Below are positions 42,861 to 52,853 of a stretch of DNA of 64,000 bases, piece after piece; positions within the stretch are counted from its first letter, which is position 1; each line of letters opens with the position of its first letter. The stretch comes from Bufo bufo. Its lineage: Eukaryota > Chordata > Amphibia > Anura > Bufonidae. The stretch is taken from contig NC_053391.1 in assembly GCF_905171765.1 (NCBI RefSeq), forward strand, positions 690,055,257 to 690,119,256, in the 5' to 3' direction. A program made the translations under genes and the position numbers. Under the pieces are notes generated by a model. The model was not told the origin of the DNA, did not search any database, and worked only from the letters and a program-made list of their open reading frames with translations.

Positions 42861-45217
42861 TTTCATCAGAGGGTCAACCTGTGATTCTTAATTTATCCGG
42901 GACTGATCTATCTGAGGTTGAACTAAAACTATTGAATAAAGGATTGTCTTTTGTGCCAACTACCCGTTTCTGTCTTTTTGATTGGATAAAGGACCTCCAC
43001 TTATTTGTGAGAAAATTACGGTGGCGAAAGCTATTCTGTGCCTCCGACAAAAAGAGGAGCATCGAACTTGGACTTGATCCAAGTGATCTCATGGGCTATG
43101 ATGCCCTAGTGGATCTATTGGACGACAATGACCGTCCTCCAGGTCAGGGTCCATTTACGAGTCTCAGAAACAAAAGCACGAGGATGCCTCCCAAAACATT
43201 GGGTGAGGCTCATATTGATTTGTTTCTTAAATCTGTAACCAGGGATCTGGGGAATTTAACATCAAGACAGAGTAACGGTATGAAAAATTATACACAGAGG
43301 GAAATGGAAACACTACGGGATCTTGGTACCAACAAACAACTTATTTTTAAACCATCGGACAAAGGGGGGAATATTGTTGTCATGTCTAGTGAACAATACT
43401 GTAATATGTGTATGTCACTTCTATCTGATGGATCCAGTTATGAGGTGCTCAAACTTGATCCAACTCAATTGTATGCGAGAGAACTATCTCAGATCCTACA
43501 GGAGGCCCTTGAGGGGAGACTTATTGACCGACGTGAATGTGATTACCTTGAAGTATCTAACCCTCGGGTTGCGACGTTCTATTGTCTTCCCAAGGTTCAT
43601 AAAGGTACGGTCCCCCTCAAGGGCCGTCCAATTGTATCTGGGATAGGGGGCCTTACAGAACATATAGGCACTTATATTGATAAGATCCTGCGCCCTTTTG
43701 TGATGTCTCTACCCTCATATCTCCGCGATACAAATGATCTATTGAAACGGATAGATGGCATTTCATTGGATCCGGGTGTGTGGTTAGCCTCCATCGATGT
43801 GGAGGCTCTCTATACCTCTATTCCACACAATAAGGGCTTGGCAGCAATAAAATATTTCTTAGACACCAGATCCACTGATCTCAAGGAACACAACCATCTT
43901 GTCATCAGACTCCTAGACTTTGCCTTAAGACACAATTATTTTGTGTTCAATGGTCGGTTCTACCACCAGCTCAGGGGCACGGCGATGGGGAGCCCCTGTG
44001 CGCCCACATACGCCAATTTGCTCCTGGGCTGGTGGGAGGACACCATTGTTTTCACTGAAGAGATGCAGAGATGGACCCGCCATATAATATCTTGGTCGAG
44101 GTTCATCGATGATATCCTGCTGTTCTGGTCAGGCACTGCAGAAGAATTTGATGGATTCATGAAGGACCTTAATGTCAATCACATCGGTCTATTTTTTACC
44201 CATGAATTGCAATCCCAAAAAATCAACTTCCTTGATTTACAGATTAGCAAGGACATAAATAACACTTTAACAACTACCCTGTTCCGTAAATCTACCTCAA
44301 CAAATAGTTTATTGAGATGGGATAGTTTTCATCCCAGACCACTCAAAAAAGGTATCCCTAAGGGACAGTTTCTGCGAATTCGCAGGAACTGTTCCGATCA
44401 AATTGAGTTTGACAAACAAGCTAGGACCCTTTTCCACCGGTTTAAACAGAGGGGGTATTCTGAGGACTGCCTCTATGAAGCTTGGAATCATGCGGGATCC
44501 CTTGACAGAACAGCACTAATTCACTCGGTAGGGAAAAAGAAAACATCAGATGAAGTGATCAGAATCATAGGTACATATGACACTGAAGCCAATCAAGTTC
44601 GCCAGATAATTGGACGATATTGGTCATTGATCAAGACTGACCCTGACCTGACTGATCTTCTTCCTGAGCACCCCTCAATCACTTTTAGGCGAGGTCGAAG
44701 TATAGGTGATCAATTGGTACATAGCCATTTTGAACCTGCTTCCCCCTCATGTACGTGGCTAGCAGATAGGAGAAATGGTACATATAGATGTGGTAAATGT
44801 AAGGCCTGTTCCTTTATATTAGTAGGCCACTCTTTCACGAACACCGAACTGACCCATACGTATATGACCCGTGGCTTTGCAAACTGCAATACAGTGGGCG
44901 TGGTTTACATGGCCCAATGTAAATGCAGTCTCAGATACATCGGTAAAACATGTAGAGCCTTTAAAAAGAGGATTTTGGAGCATATTGGCGATATTCGCCA
45001 CAAGCGTGATAAACCTTTATCCAGACACATGGTTTTAAGACATGGAGGAGACCCAAAAGCTGTAAATTTCTCAGTGGTGGAAATAGTAAAATATTCCATC
45101 AGGGGAGGTGACATTGACACTATCCTGAGACAAAAAGAGTCAAAATGGATACATATGCTTAACACCATGTCACCTGCAGGACTGAATGAGAATATTGATT
45201 ATTCCTGCTTTCTTTAG
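42614..45217 (+). CDS. Penelope-like reverse transcriptase with GIY-YIG endonuclease
   Basis: Uninterrupted frame. It can be opened from ATG 42614, but the part before about 42785 overlaps ORF1 and is probably not translated alone. Conserved parts (residues from 42614): KPSDKGGNIVV (about 245, the PLE DKG motif); YCLPKVHK...GRPIVSGI (about 325-350); LASIDVEALYTSI (motif A, about 393); LRGTAMGSPCAPTYANLL (motif B, about 454); SRFIDDILLFW (motif C, about 496); GQFLRIRRNC (thumb region); CGKCKAC (about 725); GVVYMAQC and RYIGKT (GIY-YIG, about 762-777) with a following R...EH. It copies element RNA and nicks target DNA. Domain order is that of the nuclease-bearing PLEs (Penelope/Neptune type). 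It looks complete and recently active. Confidence 0.93.
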   Translation: MGNTGPLPPNCKNRYYCRPRTNKQINDGPKWYHLIGYYLIIWYFTNCKQSCPFFFFFRPAPTQHLYLERPYTNTLPTCKEILISSEGQPVILNLSGTDLSEVELKLLNKGLSFVPTTRFCLFDWIKDLHLFVRKLRWRKLFCASDKKRSIELGLDPSDLMGYDALVDLLDDNDRPPGQGPFTSLRNKSTRMPPKTLGEAHIDLFLKSVTRDLGNLTSRQSNGMKNYTQREMETLRDLGTNKQLIFKPSDKGGNIVVMSSEQYCNMCMSLLSDGSSYEVLKLDPTQLYARELSQILQEALEGRLIDRRECDYLEVSNPRVATFYCLPKVHKGTVPLKGRPIVSGIGGLTEHIGTYIDKILRPFVMSLPSYLRDTNDLLKRIDGISLDPGVWLASIDVEALYTSIPHNKGLAAIKYFLDTRSTDLKEHNHLVIRLLDFALRHNYFVFNGRFYHQLRGTAMGSPCAPTYANLLLGWWEDTIVFTEEMQRWTRHIISWSRFIDDILLFWSGTAEEFDGFMKDLNVNHIGLFFTHELQSQKINFLDLQISKDINNTLTTTLFRKSTSTNSLLRWDSFHPRPLKKGIPKGQFLRIRRNCSDQIEFDKQARTLFHRFKQRGYSEDCLYEAWNHAGSLDRTALIHSVGKKKTSDEVIRIIGTYDTEANQVRQIIGRYWSLIKTDPDLTDLLPEHPSITFRRGRSIGDQLVHSHFEPASPSCTWLADRRNGTYRCGKCKACSFILVGHSFTNTELTHTYMTRGFANCNTVGVVYMAQCKCSLRYIGKTCRAFKKRILEHIGDIRHKRDKPLSRHMVLRHGGDPKAVNFSVVEIVKYSIRGGDIDTILRQKESKWIHMLNTMSPAGLNENIDYSCFL
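42779..42785 (+). promoter_or_regulatory. Candidate -1 ribosomal frameshift heptamer (T TTT TTA)
   Basis: In the ORF1 frame this reads ..T TTT TTA GGC. Slippage by one base back continues as TTT TTT AGG CCC in the RT frame. The same heptamer in the same phase occurs in PLE B at 53247-53253. No clear downstream pseudoknot was found by eye. The run CCCCTTCTTCTTCTTTTTTAG is also a good 3' splice acceptor (read as CCCCTTCTTCTTC then TTTTTTAG), which is the main alternative. Confidence 0.6.
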
Positions 45218-46026
45218 CCAGCCACATGTTACCTATATGGGGTTAACATATATACTTTGAGCACTGTAGTAATTTGGAGGGGAGGATATGTGGCCACCCC
45301 GACTGCAGCGCCATGTTTGTTTTTACCCCATACAGAATATCAATTTATACATATATACATACTTTATTATGATGTAATAGAGTTGTCACTAATAGCTTGT
45401 TTTAGCTTACATCGGGCCCCTACGGCCGTATACCGGTCCTAAATGTTGTCCATATGTTGTCCCCACCACTATCAATCATGCTATATTGGTATATAGTCTG
45501 CGCATTTACACTGCGCTTATTGCTTCCCCCTTCCCTTTTTCCCCCCCATTCTTTCACCTTTTAATCAGGGTTTATATCTCTGTACCGGGTTTCCTGTTAT
45601 GCATAATTGTGCTATCACAGGACCTGGTAATGTACCCTGTATTATTGGTGTTTCATTGTCCCCCTACACCTTGTCACATGATCGGGGATGGTGGGTGACG
45701 TCATCGGGCGGCGCTCCGGCACTAAGAGGCCACAACAGTGTGACCATGTGACCGGGCGCGCCCGGTGACGTCACCCACGAGGCCTGGACGCCGGCCGGCT
45801 TGTACTCCGGATCCATCCGCCATGTGGTAACACATCCTGTTTGGGGGCGGGACTGAACGAGGGCGGCACTATGTTTTTACCAAGCATCAGAGGACAGAGG
45901 GCTGGGTGGTATCGATTCAACAGCTTAGGCACGCCCACAGTGGGCGGGAGCGGTCCGCAGGTCCACGCCTAATCTTAGGTATGGATGGGGAGGGGCGGGG
46001 CGATATTCGATCGCTTGCTCCACCTC

Positions 46027-46048
46027 CCAATAGGCGGGCTATTTAAAC
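46027..46048 (+). promoter_or_regulatory. Core promoter motif, PLE A right arm
   Basis: CCAAT (46027), GGCGGG (46033) and ATTTAAAC (46041) in tight order within a GC-rich region (45680-46040). A start site would fall near 46070. It lies in the 3' repeat of the element, where PLE pseudo-LTRs are thought to supply promoters to a following copy. Here it points rightwards, out of the element. Confidence 0.5.
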
Positions 46049-46776
46049 CATGCAGGCTCTACTACTCAGTGACCTCACATACAGGACTAGTGAGGCACCA
46101 CTGACTGTGAGTTTCCTGGGATAATAGGGGGCTTCTTTTCTCCCCCCACAACTACAGAAGGTTAGTCTCTGGCCTTATCTGGCTTCTAATTTTTGACTAC
46201 CATTTATGTCTTAAACAGTGTGGATGCGGGCCATGGCTAGAGTGATGGTGGACACATGATTATCTTTACAGACGGTTTGGGTCATTCCTGGCTGTACCTG
46301 GACATGCAAGTAGTATCTTGTTACCTGTTTGCCATGCGATCACGCATGTCATTATACATGTGTGACTTTCTATAGGAGGTTATCACGTTGATTACCTATG
46401 TGGGAATCCCTATGTTGACTGATCGCCGGTATATATATATATATGTGGATATATTGCCACACTGGCGATTTACTACTTTCCTTTAGTGGAATCAAAATGT
46501 GGAAATCCCTATGCTGACTTACCGCCGGTATACATATGTATGTGGATATACCACCACACCGGCGATTTACTGTTTTAGTGCTACTGCTCTCCTTTAGCAT
46601 AATCAAAAGGCCCCCTATAGTGGTCCCTGCTATCCATCATTTCAAGCTATTAAGTGAATGAACATAATGCGACCAGTATATTATCTGGTCTACCGGTGTC
46701 ATCATGATTGAGGACCTTGCCACTTGGCAGGTTACCTCTTTTTGATGTCTGATTAAAGCATTGTATTCTGATATAC

Positions 46777-46823
46777 GTCCCCTGAGGAACCCGACAATCA
46801 ATCAGGGTGAAACGCGTTGGGAC
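46777..46823 (+). ncRNA. Hammerhead ribozyme motif, PLE A right copy
   Basis: GTCCC, then CTGAGGA (46782-46788), ACCC...GGGT (helix II, 4 bp), GAAA (46809-46812), CGCG (one-pair helix III with a GC loop), TT, GGGAC. Helix I pairs GTCCC with GGGAC. The cleavage triplet would be GTT, less common but allowed (NUH). Self-cleaving hammerheads of this short-helix-III type are known from Penelope-like elements. Confidence 0.72.
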
Positions 46824-47567
46824 ACTGGCATCTGATTGCATACTATATGTAGTGCTTCTGGTGCCGTACATGTATATATATCTTTAATTATACATTGATA
46901 TGTACAAATGTTAACGGCGTATCTTGGTGTACTGACGTCACACTGTGTATCTGGAGTGTGGGGTCTGTACAGTAATTGATGATACACATTCATAGATAGC
47001 CATATCTTTGGTTGTTTATATATTCCTTATGATCTATTTATTAGTGGCAGCACTTCCACCCACACCACTGAGTATCCAGTGGGGTGGCTGGTTTGTTTGC
47101 TTTCTGTACTGATATCTATACTTTGTTTTTGTTTTGTGTACCTAGAGCAGGCCCGGATTAGGGACCCACTAGGTTCATAGGGCCTTACCAGGGTCACTAG
47201 GAGGTTCCAGAATACGGGATCGTCCTTATCAGGGCGGCTATTCCGTTCTTAGGCAGGGCTATCTAGCCCAGGGCCAGAAATAGGGACAGATTAGTCTTCA
47301 TCTCTGTCCCCCTAGTCCAACCTGACCCGCACCTCTGGACAATTACAAGTATCACTGTTCGTGTCATCAAGGATATATTTTCTTTTTTTTTGTTCCTTTT
47401 CTATGTATGTCTGTGGGAGTTTTGTTATTTTATGTTATAAATTAGATTAAAGGCTACGTTTTAACAGGTTGTTCTCTGTGATTACATTAATTGGATTATA
47501 TGCCACCTGTGGTATTATTCCCTCTGACGGGATATTGTCTTAGCTGTGACCACAATAGAATGTATGT

Positions 47568-47697
47568 GTTGGTATCCGCCAGTTGTCTAAGACATTCCAT
47601 CTCATATTTTTTGGTGTCTTGAATACGATACGTCAGCCGGGCGTATCGTAATCTCTTGTTTTTTTTTGGAGATGCTTTATTGTTTCAATCTCAGGCA
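47568..47697 (-). pseudogene. PLE C RT, part upstream of the PLE A insertion
   Basis: The minus frame reads EMECLRQLADTNT up to the PLE A target site; the protein continues at 38531 (NPMEDYYKELTKMCE). It matches ECLRQLGDDKTY of PLE B. Upstream it has ETIKHLQKK and a garbled DKG motif region with a stop. It begins at the head-to-head junction near 47697. Confidence 0.75.
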
Positions 47698-47967
47698 AAG
47701 AGGCCTCTAAAACAAGGATCGCAGAACATCTCAACAACATCAAAAAAGGATACGAAAAACATACTTTATCCAATCATTTTAGGATACACCATGCCAGTAG
47801 CCCAAGCGGCTTAAAATATGTAGCACTTGAAACAGTTAAACCAAGTTGGAGGGGGGGGATTTAATCTCCCAAATGTCAAGACATGTCAAACAAAGAAAAT
47901 ATATACGATTTCGCATCCTTCATGCCAAAGGGCCTTAATGCAGAACTAGAAATTTTTGGGCTCCTTT
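47698..47967 (+). pseudogene. PLE C nuclease C-terminus (fragment)
   Basis: Reads SKTRIAEHLNNIKKGYEKHT, then LSNHFRIHHASSPSGLKYVA, a TAA-type break near 47862 and a frame change, then FASFMPKGLNAELEIFGLL. It matches the C-terminal end of PLE B (SLLPSGLNSELELFGFL). Fragment only. Confidence 0.8.
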
Positions 47968-48507
47968 GCAGAGAGTGAGGGCACAGTTCGCAAGAGGCGT
48001 CGGTGCCAAACTGTTAGTTGATGCACCGACGCCTCCTTGCGACTTTGTCCTCGCCCTTATACTTCCATGCAATTTTTACTTATCTTTTTTACTTACCTTT
48101 TCTAATTTATTTATTTTTTGTTTTGTCTTTTGCCATTGTTGTATTTTTGCTTTTTTGAATTGTTTACTAGTGTATTATGTTTGCAATGTATTCAGAATCA
48201 CATAAACAGTTAAAAAATTACAAGTGGTACATAAAAACGCATTGTGTAAATGATGCCACGTTATCATGGACACTAATGGCATGCATAAACTGTGGAGCCT
48301 CGGATTGCTTTGTGACAAATGGGACGTGAAAACGCAACATGTAAATCATGTTTTATTTTATATCAGCAAATCAGGTCGATCCGGACCACAGATTATTAGA
48401 ACATTGAATGATCTTTTACCATCTAGGATAAGAAGATCCAGCCCAGAGTTTGGATTTCACATGAATCAGTTTAAATATGAGGTCCCAATATCCATTTCAG
48501 ATTTTAT

Positions 48508-48549
48508 ACCACTGAGGAAGGGACATACGCGTTCCGAAACGCGTCTGGT
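48508..48549 (+). ncRNA. Hammerhead ribozyme motif, PLE C right copy
   Basis: CCA, CTGAGGA (48512-48518), GGGA...TTCC, GAAA (48536-48539), CGCG, TC, TGG. Same fold as 32119-32160, with one base difference in the helix II loop (GACAT against GAGAT). Confidence 0.65.
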
Positions 48550-49489
48550 GGCGGTTGTGTGCAGACAGTGTGGACGGTGGTTTATTGCTGATACAGCAAA
48601 GTAAATTTAATAGCTGAAGTCGGCGTCCCGGCGATCTCAAAGCGCAAGCGCCGGCAAAACCGTAGCGGAGAACGGCACGACAGAGACCCATACCAAGAGG
48701 CTGTATTAAATATCAGCTTGAGAAGCTTCACAAGGTCGTGAGTTATACAGAATATCAGCTACATTCAGGTGTGGATGTCAATGAGTGTCTTCTGAATATA
48801 ACTGACTAATTTGGATTTCCTTGCTATTTGCAAACATGGATTCAATGAGCGCATATTAGTGCGTATACATACAACTGGGAGTCAACTGCAAGCGCTTTAC
48901 ATATGTACCCTACACATGTGAATCCACTGCAAGCGGGTATATTTATCCAAATAGACAGGTGAACATAGTGGAGATATCTCAGCCTATCTACATCAAGAGA
49001 GACATAGAAATCTATATCACCGGACCACAGGTTGAACATTAAGTAACCGCACATGAAAACCGTATTTGTCCTATTTGTACTTATATTTTTTAACCGATTT
49101 TATTTTTATATATGCGTTTAATTGGGATCAGCGTTGAGCGGACACCTGGATGTTCGGGATCGACGGGTTCGGCCGAACTTCGCAAAAAAGTTTGAGTTCG
49201 GGACCCGAACTTTTGAGCAATAAAATGGCTCTAAAAATGTCATGTAAAGGGCTAGAGGGCTGCAAATGGCGTCAAAATGTGGTTAAGAGCATGGCAAGTG
49301 CTCTGCAAACAAATGTGGATAGGGAAATGACTTTAAATAACATAAAATATGTAAAAATAAAAAATAATAATCTTGATCTAGGAGGACGAGGTCCATATGG
49401 AGGAGGCGGTGGATGTGGCGGTGGAGGAGGAGGAGGTAGCCAACACTGCTTTTTGTTTTAATTTTATTTATTTTTTTGTTTAAATTAGG

Positions 49490-49627
49490 GTACACCCCAA
49501 AACATAGGGAAGTATAACCTGTGATGACGCCCCCTGCCGTGCTAAACACACGTTCAGACAATACACTGGCTGCAGGGCTGGCCAGCACCTCCAAGGCGTA
49601 AAGGGCAAGCTCAGGCCATGTGCCCAA
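49490..49627 (-). pseudogene. hAT transposase C-terminal fragment (hATC)
   Basis: Minus frame GTWPELALYALEVLASP, AASVLSERVFSTAGGVIT, nearly the same as the 26937-27440 copy; it then runs into unrelated sequence. The preceding 490 bp (49628-50112) hold short transposase-like scraps and low-complexity DNA. Confidence 0.8.
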
Positions 49628-50112
49628 TTTGGAGACCCAGAAGTTGCAGGGGCTGACCCCTGTCAGTCAGTTCGTGTAGGCGTGTGCACACTTACTGCCC
49701 CACCATGTCGCACGTCCCCGTGATGTTCACCATCCAATTTGATATCTGCTCTATCAACTTTCGATGTTCTTTTCTGCACCTACCATGGTGATCACGTGTG
49801 GCGGGGAATCAGGGTTCCAGGCCGGAGAGGGAGCGTGAGAAAGAGAGACCACATCCAAGGGAGGTCAATGGATGAAATGTGATCGAGCGGAAATGTGGGA
49901 CAAGTTATTAAAGCGGAAGAATCGAAGGAAAGGAGGGGGCGCGCGTCAATTAAAGACAAATTTTTGATATTTAAGTCACTGTCACCTATGCAGAGCAGTG
50001 GATTTTCATCAGCAAAAATGGGTTAATGTCACCCACCAATGGAACAGACGATTTCACAAAAATTAGGTCCCTGTCAACTATGCAGAGCAGGGGTTTATTC
50101 GCGGAAATGTAT

Positions 50113-50539
50113 TTAAAATGTCACCCAAGAATCTAACAGACGCTTTTGCACCCTGTTCCCTCTTCTGCTGTGCTGGTGGCTCTGTGCGACCATCGCCTCT
50201 TCCTCCAAACTGCACACGTCACTCGCATGACCTTGATTCCATGTGGGGTCGAGGACCTCATCGTCCTCCACATCATCTTCCACCCAGTCTTCACCCCTGC
50301 CCTCCTTGTCGGTCTGCAGACTGCAGAAAGCCCCAGCAGTTGGCACCTGTGTTTCGTCATCATCAGAGACGTGCTGCGGTGGTCCTCCCATGTACTCATC
50401 TTGAAAGATAAGTGGTTGGCCATCGGTGCACTCAATCTCTTCCACTTCTGGGGCAGGGCTAGGTGGATGTCCCTGGGAAACCCTGCTAACAGAGTCATCA
50501 AAAAGCAGAAGAGACTGCTGCATGACTTGGGGCTCAGAC
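50113..50539 (-). pseudogene. hAT transposase N-terminal part, distal to PLE B
   Basis: Minus frame SEPQVMQQSLLLFDDSVSRV and a long acidic region, over 80 percent similar by eye to 22212-22607. It is separated from its proximal half (57538-57873) by PLE B. Unlike the 22176 copy it continues past VQK (RLLDSWVTF). Confidence 0.85.
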
Positions 50540-51343
50540 TGCTTGGCAGATTTAGAACAAAGTTGTATGGACGAGCACTCTAACAGTTGGCACACATTTA
50601 TTGAAAATATATAATAAGCTAGCAATATAAAATAGATAAAACAATACAATAAAATACAAGTGTATGAATACAACCACTATGGGGTAATGGGTATTGGTGG
50701 ATATTCTTCAATATCCGAAACAATCCTTGAGATAAAAATGATAAAATTGGTATAGAGGCCTAGTGATGGCCTGAGTGTCTATAGGAGTCCAATATGCCCT
50801 AATCAAATAGCAATGATACTTATATAGCTCCAACGGTTCTGGCAAGCTGCCGCTATTCAGTGCATTCAGTGGTAGTCCCGTATCATACAAAATTACTCTA
50901 ATGGAGATACACTTGCCGGCTTTTCAGCCGCTTACCTCCCCTTCGTATGCGGCTTCAGTCCTGCGGTTTGCTCAGACTGCGTACATGGGGCCCATAGGAT
51001 GCGGCGTCTCCCGTTGTTAGGTACAAATAGCCGGGCTTGCCGACTATACTAGCGCTTACCTTTTCTTGTGAGTGGTGTACTTAGCTTTCACAGTGTGGGT
51101 AAAGCGCATAGATCACCCCTGTTGGTATACAGGGCCGGCGTCTCGCAGTGTTCTGTTTGATGCCCACGTTGAACGCTTGCGGGGTGACGGGATAGTGTTT
51201 GCTTGCGTCACTTCCTGTAGATACCGGTGGTGACGTATTCCTTGTATAGCGTCCGATAATTCCAGGCTGCGATATTCAGATGTTAAATATTGTCAATGTC
51301 AAAAGTCCTGTTTGCATGGCCATGCAATTGAAGAAGTGTCGAC

Positions 51344-51416
51344 AGGTATATGGCGTGAAACCCAGACGCGTTTCGGGAGTTGTCACTCTCCCTTCCTCAG
51401 TGGTTGCGCCATACCT
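51344..51416 (-). ncRNA. Hammerhead ribozyme motif, PLE B left copy
   Basis: Inverse of 56561-56633, with the core and pairing helices unchanged. Confidence 0.72.
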
Positions 51417-51428
51417 GTCTAAATGCGC

Positions 51429-51436
51429 CTTATATA
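51429..51436 (-). promoter_or_regulatory. TATA box upstream of hammerhead, PLE B left copy
   Basis: Inverse of TATATAAG at 56541-56548, directed leftwards, 12 bp before the hammerhead. Confidence 0.45.
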
Positions 51437-52126
51437 CTTCTCTAGGTTATCCTCAAAGCCTGGATCGGACCTCCGGATCCGATTTTTCCATTTCTGTATA
51501 ATTTGAAATTTCTAGTTTTCACAGTCTGTTTGTTATTATTTTCTGTTTTTCGTGATAATGTCCGATTTTGGGTATCACTGAGTCCATAATAGCCTTTTAA
51601 TTACTAATATATTTAATGGGTTTCACTCTCTTGTGAATGTCAAGAGAGGACAAACAAACATATCATTCAACATATACCCCATTAGTGGATGCTTCCTATT
51701 ATTTGAGACAATAATGATGATTTATGCAAAATAGAGAATCCTTACACTAAATAAAAAATTTTTTTTAATAAATATATGGATAAAATATGTGAATAAAATG
51801 TGTTAGATAAAATCACAAAAAATAAATAGATGTGGATAATATAATCTATACATATAGTGGATATTTATTATAATATAAATCTGGAGTGCCGATAAGGGGC
51901 ATGATTCATAACTCCCATCATTAGTGCCACAACCTATGTACAAGCGTATGAGACCACAGTGTAACCAGGGCTGAGAGCATGTGAAGCGGCAGTGTAGCCA
52001 TTGCTGGCAGCACTATTGGTTATAATGATAGGGATAATGGGGGCCTCCCATTTGGGGATGGCCATATAACATGGCTTGGCTTAACCTCTGTGTAAAGTAA
52101 GGTAAGGATACCCTCACAGGAAACCC

Positions 52127-52853
52127 TCACAGGAAACCAAAGAGTTCCAACTCTGAGTTTAGTCCTGATGGTAACAGACTCCCAAACTCATATATTCGTC
52201 GGGACTCCCTTCTGGACATGTGTTTGATATAATTGCCTCCTCTCCAGTGTTGATCCACCTTTTCCAGTGCCATAAAGACGAGACTGGCTGGGTCACTGTT
52301 GTGGACCTCCTTGTAATGTTTAGACAAAGAATGTTTGTCATAGCCTTTCTTGATGTTGGCTATATGTTCAGCCAGTCTCGTCTTTAATAACCGTTTGGTT
52401 CTGCCGATATATTGTTTGTTGCAGGGGCACTGGACCAGGTAGACAACACCGGTAGAGTTGCATGTGAGGCAATCTTTAATGTCCCAAACGAACGTATTCT
52501 GTGTAGAGGAAACTGTGGTGGTCTTACGGGGTTTGTTATTGATTTTACATGCTATGCATTTACCGCATTTGAAAAACCCTTTCAGATCCATCCAAGTTCC
52601 TATCACTGATCCTTTTTTCTCTCTAGATTTCACGGAGGGGGCTATTTTGATACCCAAATTGGGTGCCCTAGTAAATATTACTTTTGGAGATGTAGGTAAA
52701 AGATGACCTATCACTCTATCGTTTAATATATGGTGCCAGTGTGTCTTCACTATTTGCTGTATTTTTCTATGGTCATCATTAAAAGGGAGGATAATCCTAT
52801 TGCTAATCTCTTCATTGGTCTGGGATTTTTTCTTGATTTCCACTTTACTGTCA
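52127..52853 (-). CDS. PLE B truncated copy: zinc motif and GIY-YIG nuclease, open
   Basis: About 242 codons, entering from the junction at DSKVEIKKKSQTNEE and ending ELELFGFL. It contains CGKCIAC and the GIY-YIG motif (GVVYLVQC...QYIGRT...RLAEH). It differs from the long copy at a few residues, for example RGGNY against RGCNY. No RT remains. It is the 5'-truncated partner copy of the PLE B insertion, without its own start. Confidence 0.85.

Larger units (their letters stand above)
38547..47552. mobile_element. Penelope-like element A, inverted pair
   Basis: Two copies lie head to head. The left arm 38543-41951 (minus) is the exact-length inverse of 44079-47487 (plus), 3409 bp each. The 2127-bp centre (41952-44078) holds the 5' part of the longer plus-strand copy. 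CAATAGAATGTATGT is repeated at 38532-38546 and 47553-47567 (15-bp target duplication). The right copy has an extra 65-bp tail (47488-47552) that the left copy lacks. It is inserted in the RT frame of PLE C. Confidence 0.92.
31534..47697 (-). mobile_element. Penelope-like element C, longer (left) copy
   Basis: A minus-strand Penelope-like retroelement. Its 5' side lies at about 47697, its coding region at 47568-47697 and 36870-38531, and its 3' region with a hammerhead motif at 36723-36870 and 31534-32492. It is interrupted by PLE A (38547-47552) and by a Tc1 element (32493-36723) that itself carries a TTAA element. The 3' part is repeated inverted at 47698-49134. This is the oldest PLE here. 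Confidence 0.82.
47698..49134 (+). mobile_element. Penelope-like element C, truncated (right) copy
   Basis: Plus-strand 5'-truncated copy: end of the GIY-YIG nuclease (47700-47967), then a 3' region with a hammerhead. From about 47720 it is the inverse of 37060-36724 and 32492-31534, with small indels (for example 11 bp near 49110). Its stretch around 48185 lacks the Tc1 element present in the left copy. It ends against the hAT element that starts near 49130. Confidence 0.88.
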
